In this document: positions 31,928-41,300 of the stretch, piece by piece
Layout: each line of letters starts with the position of its first letter
How positions within the stretch are numbered: the stretch's first letter is position 1
Assembly (NCBI GenBank): GCA_004555705.1
Contig: SFHI01000001.1
Coordinates: 1 to 64,000 of the forward strand
Origin: Clostridiales bacterium
GTDB lineage: Bacteria; Bacillota; Clostridia; Oscillospirales; Oscillospiraceae
Reading direction: 5' to 3'
DNA length: 64,000 nucleotides
Notes under the pieces: generated by a model
The model's input: the letters and a program-made list of their open reading frames with translations, nothing else
What the model was told of the DNA's origin: nothing
Database searches by the model: none
Program-made: the position numbers and the translations under genes

Positions 31928-31970
31928 TTGACTTTTTGCTTCTTTGTGGTATTCTTTTGATGTATACATC
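31928..31970 (+). promoter_or_regulatory. larA-like/uxuB promoter with TGTATACA operator
   Basis: TTGACT (31928-31933) and TATTCT (31950-31955), 16 bases apart, are followed at once by the perfect palindrome GATGTATACATC (31959-31970). It serves the + strand larA-like and uxuB genes. The leader from 31971 to 32109 contains a possible hairpin (AACACCTTCTGCC / GGCGGAAGGCGT near 32031-32064); nothing else is seen between 31789 and 31927 beyond AT-rich sequence. Confidence 0.72.
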
Positions 31971-32109
31971 TTTTCCAATTTCCAGGAAACAGCAGATTGT
32001 TTCGGCCCGTCAATGGCCGCATCTGCCCGGAACACCTTCTGCCCTCTTTGGGGGCGGAAGGCGTCCTGGCAGCAGGAAAAATACAACATGACAGTTTAAG
32101 GAAATGACG

Positions 32110-33390
32110 ATGAATGAGATTTTTACGCAGTCCCCAACGGGTATCGGAGCGGATGCGCTCGAGGCCCATGTAAAGGCTGTCGCCAGCCAGTTCCCCAATG
32201 TCAAAACGGTTCTGATCATTCCTCCCGACTTCACACGCTTCCACTCCATGGCCGGGGAGATCACGAAACTGCTCTACCGGGAGTTCTCCCCCAGGAGCGT
32301 TGTCCGGATCATTCCGGCCCTGGGCACCCATATGCCGGTCAGCGAGGAAGAGCGGCTGCGCATGTTCGGAAGCGAAATTCCTTCCTCCTGTTTTCTGATT
32401 CATCATTGGCAGACGGATACGGTCCAGCTCGGACAGATTCCGCCGGAGGAAACGGCCCGCATCAGCGGCGGACTATATTCCGAAGCCATCGAGGTGGAAG
32501 TGAATCACCTTTTGGTGGACGGGGGCTTTGACGTGATCTTTTCCGTGGGCCAGGTTGTCCCCCACGAGGTGGTCGGCATGGCCAATTACAGCAAGAATCT
32601 GTTCGTGGGCCTTGGGGGCCGGTCCATGATCAACAAGTCCCATATGCTCAGCGCCATCTGCGGCATTGAAAACGCCCTCGGTGTCATTGACAGCCCCGCC
32701 CGCCAGCTTTATGACTACGCACAGCAAAAATTTATAGACGGAAAGTTCCCCGTCGTCTATATGCAGACGGTCACGACCCGTGAAAACGGCCGTGTATGCC
32801 TTCACGGTGTATTTTCCGGCTCCAGCCGCAGGCCCTTTGAGCTGGCAGCGGACCTGTCCCAGTCCATAAATATTACCTACCTGGACCGCCGGGCGAAAAA
32901 GGTCGTCGTCTACATGGACCCCGACGAGTTTAAAACCACCTGGGTTGGGAACAAGGGAATCTACCGGACCCGAATGGCGGTGGCTGACGGAGGGGAACTG
33001 GTGGTTCTCGCCCCCGGCATCCGCGGATTTGGAGAAAACAGCGAAACCGACGCCATGACCCGCAAATATGGCTACTGCGGAACCGACACCATATTGGACC
33101 TCTACCGCAAAGGGGCCTTTGATCGGATGGAAATGAGCGCCGCGCACCTGATGCAGGGCTCTTCTGACGGCCGTTTCCGCATTACCTATGCCACCAGACC
33201 GGAAAACCTTTCCAAACACGATATTGAATCGGTGGGCTTCCAATGGGCCGATTACGAAACCACCGCCCGGCGGTATGACCCGGCTGTCCTCCGCGAGGGC
33301 TGGAATGTCCTGCCGGATGGTGAGGAGATTTATTTCGTTGGAACGCCCGCGCTGGGTCTCTGGAAAGCAAGAGACTGCGCGGCGGAATAA
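32110..33390 (+). CDS. LarA-family nickel-pincer isomerase homolog, copy 2
   Basis: This 426-residue protein is closer to canonical LarA. It has PPDFTRFHS, ALGTHMPVSEEE with the conserved GTH histidine, VVPHEVVGMANYSKNLFVGLGG with a His and a candidate cofactor-bearing Lys, and later SHMLSAICG. LarA catalyses hydride-shuttle racemisation of lactate; homologs racemise or epimerise other alpha-hydroxy acids including aldonates. Direct coupling to uxuB (17 bases apart) makes a D-mannonate or related aldonate C2-epimerase the best hypothesis. The start is ATG 32110, seven bases after AAGGAA, instead of the ATG at 32104, which is too close. Confidence 0.8.
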   Translation: MNEIFTQSPTGIGADALEAHVKAVASQFPNVKTVLIIPPDFTRFHSMAGEITKLLYREFSPRSVVRIIPALGTHMPVSEEERLRMFGSEIPSSCFLIHHWQTDTVQLGQIPPEETARISGGLYSEAIEVEVNHLLVDGGFDVIFSVGQVVPHEVVGMANYSKNLFVGLGGRSMINKSHMLSAICGIENALGVIDSPARQLYDYAQQKFIDGKFPVVYMQTVTTRENGRVCLHGVFSGSSRRPFELAADLSQSINITYLDRRAKKVVVYMDPDEFKTTWVGNKGIYRTRMAVADGGELVVLAPGIRGFGENSETDAMTRKYGYCGTDTILDLYRKGAFDRMEMSAAHLMQGSSDGRFRITYATRPENLSKHDIESVGFQWADYETTARRYDPAVLREGWNVLPDGEEIYFVGTPALGLWKARDCAAE

Positions 33391-33406
33391 AAGGAGGAGC
33401 ATAATT

Positions 33407-35029
33407 ATGGAACTGTCCTATCTTGGTCTGCTTGATCCAGCCCCGTGGACTGCCGCGGGAATCGCACTGCCAAAATATGATGCTGCGGCAATGGCGGAAA
33501 AAACCCGCAAGGCGCCCATCTGGGTGCATTTCGGCAGCGGAAACATTTTCCGCGGCTTTATCGCCCAGCTTCAGCAGACCCTGCTGAACGCGGGCCTGGC
33601 CGAAAAAGGGATCCTCGCGGTGGATACCTTTGACTTTGACATCATTGACAGGATATACACGCCCTACGACAATCTGACACTGAACGTCACCCTGAATCCG
33701 GATGCCACAGTCTCCTGCGAGGTCATGTCCGCCGTAGCGGAGGGCCTCAAAGCCGACGCCCGCGACGACGTTCAGATGGCCCGGCTGCGCAGTATCTTTT
33801 CTGATCCCGGGCTGCAGCTGGTCAGCTTTACCATCACGGAGAAGGGCTATGCCCTGCGCCGGGCGGACGGAAGCCTCCAGCCCATTGCGGCTGCGGATTT
33901 GGAAAACGGCCCCTCCTCCTGCTTCCACGCGATGAGCATTCTGACCGCGCTGCTGCTGCATCGCTATCAGACCTGTGCCGCCCCGCTGGCAGTGGTGTCC
34001 ATGGACAACTGCTCCCGCAACGGAGAAAAGCTGTTTTCCAGTGTGATGGAGGTGGCGAAGGCCTGGGAAGCCCGGGGCTTTGCCGACGCCGGATTCCTGG
34101 CCTATCTGTCCGATTCCTCCCGGGTTTCCTTCCCCTGGAGCATGATCGACAAGATCACACCCCGTCCATCCAGTACGGTCCAGCGTATGCTGGAGTCCAT
34201 GGGCATTGAGAACATGTCGCCCATCGTCACCTCAAAAAACACGTTCATCGCCCCGTTTGTCAACGCGGAACGTCCCCAGTACCTGGTAATCGAGGACAAT
34301 TTCCCCAACGGGCGGCCTCCGCTGGAGAAGGCCGGCGTCATTTTCGGCGACCGGGATACCGTGAACAAGTCCGAAGCAATGAAGGTCATGACCTGCCTCA
34401 ATCCCCTGCACACCGCGATGTCCGTCTACGGCTGTATGCTGGGCTACACGCTGATCTGCGAGGAAATGAAGGACCCGGATATTGTGAAGCTGATTCAAAT
34501 CCTGGGCTATCAGGAAGGCCTTCCCGTGGTGGTCGATCCCGGCATTCTCTCCCCGAAGGCCTTTCTCGACGAGGTTGTAACGGAGCGGCTTCCGAATCCC
34601 TTTATGCCGGACAGCCCCCAGCGGATCGCGACGGACACCTCCCAGAAGGTCTCCATCCGTTTCGGTGAGACACTCAAAAACTACCGTGCCGCCGGCAAAT
34701 CCCTCGACAGCCTCACCGCGATTCCCCTGGCGCTGGCGGGATGGCTGCGCTATCTTCTTGGTGTGGACGACCGGCTGGAGCCCATGGAAATCTCCCCCGA
34801 CCCCATGAAGGAGGAGCTGCAGGCGGAATTGGCCGGGATTCAGGTTGGGAATCCGGAGAGCTATCACGGGCAGCTGCGCAATATTCTCTCCAACCAGGTG
34901 ATTTTCGGCCTTGACCTTGTTCAGGCCGGGCTGGCAGAGAAGATCGAGGCGATCTTCCTGGATGAGCTGGCAGGTGCCGGCGCCGTTCGCGCGGCTCTGA
35001 AAAAGTACCTGTACCCGGAACAGGCCTGA
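33407..35029 (+). CDS. uxuB: Fructuronate reductase UxuB (mannitol dehydrogenase family)
   Basis: This 540-residue protein belongs to the long-chain mannitol dehydrogenase family. It has the N-terminal HFGSGNIFRGF nucleotide-binding segment, VSMDNCSRNGEK, and the FPWSMIDKITPRP stretch, then the catalytic-lysine region TSKNTFIAPF. UxuB interconverts D-fructuronate and D-mannonate with NADH. Together with UxuA (19501-20580) it makes the mannonate branch of the hexuronate pathway. An AAGGAGG ribosome site precedes the ATG. The gene is cotranscribed with the LarA homolog under a TGTATACA operator, while uxuA has its own regulator. It could instead act on tagaturonate/altronate (UxaB-like). Confidence 0.88.
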   Translation: MELSYLGLLDPAPWTAAGIALPKYDAAAMAEKTRKAPIWVHFGSGNIFRGFIAQLQQTLLNAGLAEKGILAVDTFDFDIIDRIYTPYDNLTLNVTLNPDATVSCEVMSAVAEGLKADARDDVQMARLRSIFSDPGLQLVSFTITEKGYALRRADGSLQPIAAADLENGPSSCFHAMSILTALLLHRYQTCAAPLAVVSMDNCSRNGEKLFSSVMEVAKAWEARGFADAGFLAYLSDSSRVSFPWSMIDKITPRPSSTVQRMLESMGIENMSPIVTSKNTFIAPFVNAERPQYLVIEDNFPNGRPPLEKAGVIFGDRDTVNKSEAMKVMTCLNPLHTAMSVYGCMLGYTLICEEMKDPDIVKLIQILGYQEGLPVVVDPGILSPKAFLDEVVTERLPNPFMPDSPQRIATDTSQKVSIRFGETLKNYRAAGKSLDSLTAIPLALAGWLRYLLGVDDRLEPMEISPDPMKEELQAELAGIQVGNPESYHGQLRNILSNQVIFGLDLVQAGLAEKIEAIFLDELAGAGAVRAALKKYLYPEQA

Positions 35030-35143
35030 TTTCCCATACGCCTCCGGGGCAGCGCCCCCCGGCTATACAAGCCCTGTTTGTCTCCCCATCTCCGCCCCGG
35101 GAGTACGTAGTCCATTTGGGGGCTGCCTACTCAAGAACGAAAA

Positions 35144-35177
35144 CACATCCCCCTGCCGGTTTTGGCAGGGGGATGTG
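35144..35177 (+). terminator. Terminator after uxuB
   Basis: CACATCCCCCTGCC and GGCAGGGGGATGTG form a perfect 14-pair stem with a GGTTTT loop, followed by CTTTG. It lies about 115 bases after uxuB. A GC-rich hairpin (CCGGGGC / GCCCCCCGG) also occurs nearer the gene, at about 35054-35071. Confidence 0.65.
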
Positions 35178-35197
35178 CTTTGTCATAGGGAATGCGA

Positions 35198-35240
35198 AAG
35201 CCCCAGGGCTTCATCCGAGCAGATGAAGCTCTGGGGCCTT
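35198..35240. terminator. Second stem-loop in the uxuB/giant-gene convergent gap
   Basis: AAGCCCCAGGGCTTCATC and GATGAAGCTCTGGGGCCTT pair with one or two mismatches around a small loop, followed by CTTTT on the + strand. It lies between the convergent uxuB and giant gene and could stop transcription from either side. Confidence 0.6.
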
Positions 35241-35317
35241 CTTTTGGGAAAAAGGGAAAGTGTTTCCTAGAGCCTTTCGACCGTATCAGGGAGCTGCGCT
35301 TTTTATCCGGACTTTTA

Positions 35318-35346
35318 CCATGCTGCCGGAAAGCCCGGCAGCATGG
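35318..35346. terminator. Stem-loop just past the giant gene
   Basis: CCATGCTGCCGG and CCGGCAGCATGG form a perfect 12-pair stem about 22 bases beyond the stop of the giant - strand gene. There is no T-tract on the - side, and GGTTTTT follows at some distance on the + side. It probably marks the 3' end of the giant transcript. Confidence 0.55.
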
Positions 35347-35368
35347 CTGCGGTTTTTAAGCCTTGGAA

Positions 35369-38300
35369 TTAAAGTCCGTCCGCGTATACAATCTCTCCGG
35401 TTTCATCCGATGCAAGCATCTGATGACCGCTTTCCGTGACTGCATGGTACTGACCATCCAGAATCACAAAGGTATGGAGTCTATCCACGAAGAAGCTGAC
35501 GAATCCATCCTTGACCTCAACCTGAATCGTCACCAGCTTCCCGTCATCACAGTACGCAATCGTCACGATCTGCCCTTCCAATGCTTCCTCCACAGGAATC
35601 TGGACATAAAGCATTCCATGATAGCATCCGGTCATGGTGATGTGATAACGGGCAAGAACAATGGATGCGGGCAGGATTTCCAGATATTTGCAGACCAGGC
35701 AGCTTTCATGCTCAAAGCCGTCCGTTACAAACAGTTCCGCATTCCAGGAAATATAGCCGGAAACCCGGATTCCGGTGGGTTCATGGATGATTGTGCGGTA
35801 TTCCGACGCCCAATAGCTGTTCACAAGGTTGATATAGCCATACTTCGCGTGAATGTTCAGCTTGCCGGAAACATTTACATTGAGAGGATTGTCTTCCTCA
35901 CCGACAACACCGGCGTCAATGTCCAGGTTGTCGGCAATAATGGCATCCTCGTCGTCCTGATCGGTAACCTTGCCGCCGCTGGAAATGCTGACATCCGAAC
36001 CGACGATCTTGTCAACCTTCACATCTCCGTCGCTGGAAATGTGAATATCGCCGCCGGTGGCGCCAAACACATCGGACTCCACCTCCAAAGGATTTTCCTT
36101 CGTACCGATATCGCCGCTGGCATCAATCTGAACGTCGCCGCCAATAATATCGATATCATCGGGTTTGGCAGGAGCGTCGCCGTCCATGACATCGCCGTCA
36201 ACAATCAGATGCACATTGCCGCCGTCCTGATCGGGATCACCGCTGGCAATAATGGAATCGATGATGAGGCCCTTGGTATTGTCCAGATAGATGTTGTCGC
36301 CATAAGCGTTCACTCTGTCCAGCGCGGTCTTCAGCGGATCCTCTTGGGTTCCAATGTCTCCTCTCAGGCTGCTCAGGCTGCCGGAAGGTGCGGTGATGTC
36401 CACGGTATCCGTGCCCACGCTGCCCTTGATGTCGCCCTTCGCAGTGATGTTCACCTCATCCTCGGCCACGATGGAATCGATGGTCAGGTCGCCGCCGCTT
36501 TCGATATCCACACTGTCCAGCACAGTGCCTTCGCCGGTGCCGATATGCGTGGTACCGCCTGCGGTAATGCCAAGCGCATTGTCCTTTTCACCAAGGGTGG
36601 CAGAACCGGAACTGCTGTTGACCTCCAGATTCACATCGCCGTCGGCGGTGATGCCGGAGGCGGAGGCGTTCTGCTCCTTTTGGGTGGCTTCCGCCTGCTT
36701 GTTGGCCGCGTCCTGGAGTGCCTGGTTCAGCGCATCCGTCAGGTCGAGCAGTTCCTTCTCCTGAAGCTGCTTTTCCTGCTCCAAAGCGTCCAGGGCTTCC
36801 TCAGCGGAGGCAGCTTCCTCCAGTCCGGGAACCGTGCCGAAGGTCTTGTCGCCGGCACTGTCCACTGCATTCTGCAGCTGCTCCTCGGCATCAATCAGTG
36901 CATCGCGCTTACCCTGGGTTTCTGCCTTGGCGTTGTCATAATCGGACTGGGCGCTGTTCACCTTTTCCTGCTGGGCAGCAATGGCATCCGCATCGGGGGT
37001 TTCGGCATTCATCAGTTCTTCCAGTTCGGTTCTGGCAGCCTCCAGGCGAAGCGCGGCATCCGCTTCTTCCGCCTGGGCCTGGTCGAGAGCGGACTGTGCA
37101 GCGCTCCGGTTGTCCAGTGCATCCTGCAGCTCCTGCTTTACGGTGTCGAGGGTATTGACGTAGTTATCCAGGACCTGCACCTGATCTTCAAGAGCCTCGG
37201 CCTTCGCCTGCGCCTTGGCTGCCTCAATGGCTGCATCCACGGCGTCCTTGATCAGGTCGTTGCTGCCCTTGTCGCTTTCCACAATGCTGCCATCTTCGGT
37301 TTTCAGGTTTACACTGTTCTCCGTACCGGTGGAAGCGATGCTGCCGATGGTCATGTCGCCGGTAATCTCCGTGATGAACACGTCGCCATTGTTGGCAGCC
37401 GCATTCAGAATGCCGGGATTGCCGTTTTCATCGGGGTTGGTATCCACCAGCAGCGGTGCTTCTGCGGTGCCCACATCGCCATTGCCCGCGGTGACGGAGA
37501 TACTGTCGCCCTTCACTTGTGCATCCCGTCCCAGCCTGTCGCCGAGGACCAGTCCGCCCTGCGCGGTGATGGAGACATCGCCTGCCGCTTCAATCGCGCC
37601 CAGATTCATATCGCCGTCAGTGTTGTCGATGGTCAGATTCCCTGTGCCGTCCACATGGAGGATGCCCTCGGCGGTGTCGGCTGTCAGGTTCAGGCTACCC
37701 AACGCATTCAGGTTGGTATCGCCGAAGCTGTCCGTGGTCAGATGGCCGTCGATGGATACGTCGATCCGGTCATCAGGGCCAGCGCCAATGGAGCCGCTTG
37801 CGGAGGTGATGGAGCCGCTGCCGGCATCCACATTCAGCTTGGCATCGCCGTCCTCACGGCTGTCCAGGATGCTTCCCTGGGCCGTGAGATCCGCTCTGCC
37901 GCCTGCGGTGATATGCTGAATCATCATTTCACCGTCGGGAGCCTTCAGGGTCACGCTGCCAGCCGTAGAAGTAACATTGTTCACCATCTGGTTGCCGGTG
38001 AGCTCGGTGATGGCGATGTCGCCCACTGCCGAAGCGTTCAGCGTCGTCTCCGTGAGAAGGTCGATATCCCGGATGCCATTGAAGGAAGCAACGAAGTTCA
38101 TCTCGATCTCGCCGTTTTCGTTGCGGAGAATATCCCAGCTGCCGGAACTCCTGTAGTCGTCCGCACCGGGCAAGGGTTCTTCGCCCGCAATATTGGCAAT
38201 GACATCTTCCTTCCAGCTTCGCTGCTCCGTTGTAAGCTCGGTGACTGCGCCGATGCCGCCCAAGGTTGCAGTATAGCTGTGGTTTTCCGCATAGACGTTG

Positions 38301-41300
38301 GAATCGGTGCCATAGGTGGTGGCGCCGTTCTCGGTCCTCTCGCCAACATACTTCTCCTCGTACATCTGCTGTACATAGGGGTCCGTAATGGCTGCCTTAG
38401 CCTTGGCTGAAACTCCTTCGATGCTGGGAGCGGTGATGGTCACATCGCCGTGGGTGGAAACCACTTCTCCGGCGGTGAACGTACCGCTGCTCTGCCGGAT
38501 GGTAATGTCTCCCACATTCAGCAGATAGCTTTCCCCGGTAGAGGTTCCGATCAGAAGCACCAAATCTCTGGGCTTGCCAGTCTGATCCTCAACGGGAGGA
38601 TACTTGCCCACCAGCGCTTCGTAGGCATTTTCAACCAACGCCTGCTTCTGCGCATCGGTGAGGGACTCCCAGTAAGCCTTGAAGAGCTCTGTTTCGTCGT
38701 CCAGCAGAGGCTCTGTCTCGTAGAGGGGTTCATTGAGATTACCCTCGGCATCTTCCGCTTCCGTGGTCAGATTGCCGTCCTTATCCAGATACAGAGGTGC
38801 CCCGCTGGCATCAACAGTCTGGATCGGATCGCCGTTTTGATCAACCTTGATCTTCTCCCCGCCGATGACGCCGACCAGAACCGCCTCCATGGAAGCGTCC
38901 TTGCCGGACAGCACCAGCATGGCGCCGATCCTGGCACCGGTGAGGCTTTCATCTCCACTCAGCGTGCCAAGAACCACGCTGCTGAGCTGAGTCTGGTAAT
39001 CGTCCCGCTTCTGCTGGTAATAGGATTCATAGGCCTGCTGTACTTTTTCGTCACTGAGCCCCTTAGTATCCGTACCCTCAGCGTTCAGCTTCTCCCGCAT
39101 GGCCGCCACATCGGTGAGCTTCTCCTCCAGGGCAGGTGCGCTGTTTTCACCGATTACGGTGTTCCACAGCTGCTCCATCTGGGCGGAAGTCATACCGGTG
39201 AGCGCTTCGGCGATGCTTTCTTCGCTGAGCTCCAGAATATCCTTCACCGCAGCGCCGGAGAGCTTGCCGTCCACGAACTGCAGGAGTTGCTCCTCAGTCA
39301 GATTCCCAGCCAGCTGCTTTGCCAGCTCCTCGGGAGTCTGATCCGGAATCAGAACCTGAACTTCCTTCTCACCCAGGTCGCTGATGCACTCGTCATGCTC
39401 CGTCTTAACGCTGTCCCCCTCCAGTCTGCCGGTGTCCTCACCGTTTTCGATCTCGGTGGGGATATCGGTGAGCTGGGTCAGGAAGATATCGTTGGCATTT
39501 CGAATGTTCAGGGTCAGACTGGGTTTTTCGTCGTCACCTTCGTAGCTGACCTTGAAATAACAGCCGGGGGTACCAATATTGCCGCCGATATCGAAGAACA
39601 TCTCTTCTCCATCTTCGCCTTCCCCGGTCTCCCGGAAGTTCGTATCCAGGACCAGCTTGGAGGTCTCATTCTTCATCAGCAGATCGCTGCCGGGCTTGCT
39701 GCCCTGGGTCGGATCGCCGGTGGTGGTGATGGTCATCAGACCGTCCACATAGACAGCATCCACAATCACGTCATTGTCGTTGCCGCCTGCTTTGCCGGTG
39801 TCGATGGCGAGCTTGCCGGTCTGATTCACGTCCACCCGGTTCATGTGGATTTTGCCGGTTCCACTGGTAATTTCCGCAGTGCCGTCGATGAGAATAAGGT
39901 TGTCAGATGCGGTGCCGTTTTCACCCATGGTCACGCTGCCGTTACCAGTGTAGAGCTCCAGCCTGCCGCCCTGCGCGACGGTGATTACATCCATATCCAC
40001 GTCGCCCTGGTTGGTGCTGATGGTGGCACTGCCGCTGATATTGGCATCATCCATATCCACTGCGCCAACGCCATTGTTGGTCATGGCCAGCTGGCCGGAA
40101 ACGTCAACGTTCTGCATGGTGATTGCGCCGTCGCCGCCCGAGGTGATGGAGGCTGTGCCGCTGATGTCTGCATCCGTCAGGCTCATATCGCCTTCCCCGG
40201 TGCTGACAGCAGCTTCACCGCTGATATCGACATCGTCCATATCCACAGTGCCTTCACCATCGTTGGTCATGGTAAGCTTTCCGGAGACGTCCACGTTCTG
40301 CACGGTGATGCTGCCGTCGCCGTCACTGGTGATGGAGGCTGTGCCGCTGATGTCTGCATCCGTCAGGCTCAGATCGCCTTCCCCGGTGCTGACTGTGGCC
40401 GTGCCGCTGACGTCGATCTCGTCCATCTCCACCGCGCCGGTACCGTCATTCGTCATGGTCAGCTCGCCGGAGACGTCCACGTTCTGCATGGTGATGCTGC
40501 CGTCGCCGTCACTGGTGATGGAGGCTGTTCCGCTGATGTCCCCATCCGTCAGGCTCAGATCGCCCTTTCCGGTGTTGACAGCAGCTTCACCGCTGATATC
40601 GACATCGTCCATATCCACCGTGCCTTCACCATCGTTGGTCATAGTAAGCTTTCCGGAGACATCCACGCTCTGCATGGTGATGCTGCCGTCGCCGCCCGAG
40701 GTGATGGAGGCTGTGCCGCTGATGTTTCCATCCGTCAGGCTCAGATCTCCTTCCGCCGTGCTGACAGTAAGCTTGCCTTCGCTGCCCTGGCTGTCGCCCA
40801 GAACGCTGACATTTTCCATGCTCACATTGCCGCCGTTTACCACGTCCACGGTAAGCTCTCCGCCGTCATTCACGATGACATTATCCAGGCCAGCGTCACC
40901 TTTGTAGATTTCAAGGTCGATATTGCCGTTCTGACCCACCTGGGTGTCATGGAGATTGACATTGGCCTCAAGCAGCGTCTTTGCGTAGGCTTCGCCGTCG
41001 TAGGCACCGGAAGTAGCGATGCTGCCGATGATCTGGATGTTGCAAGTGTCACCGCTGAAGGGCTTAAAGACGATGGGATCCTTTTCCTCAAAGATATTGC
41101 CGTTGTCGGCAGCAATGATCTTCAGGTTGTTGGTGATCACATTGGTGTGACTGTCCGCGACAATATCGTCCTTATCGTTGAGGCTGGTGTTCTCGCCGCC
41201 GAAGATGATGGTGATGCTCTCGCCGGAGATCGTCTCCGTCATTTCCACCAGAGTGTAGGTCTGCTCAAGGTCCTCCACCACTCTGCTGGAGATGGGCTGC

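Noticed and set aside
31971..32109. Riboswitch in the larA-like leader
   Set aside because: A hairpin is possible, but no known riboswitch core was recognised, and the operator at 31959 already explains regulation.
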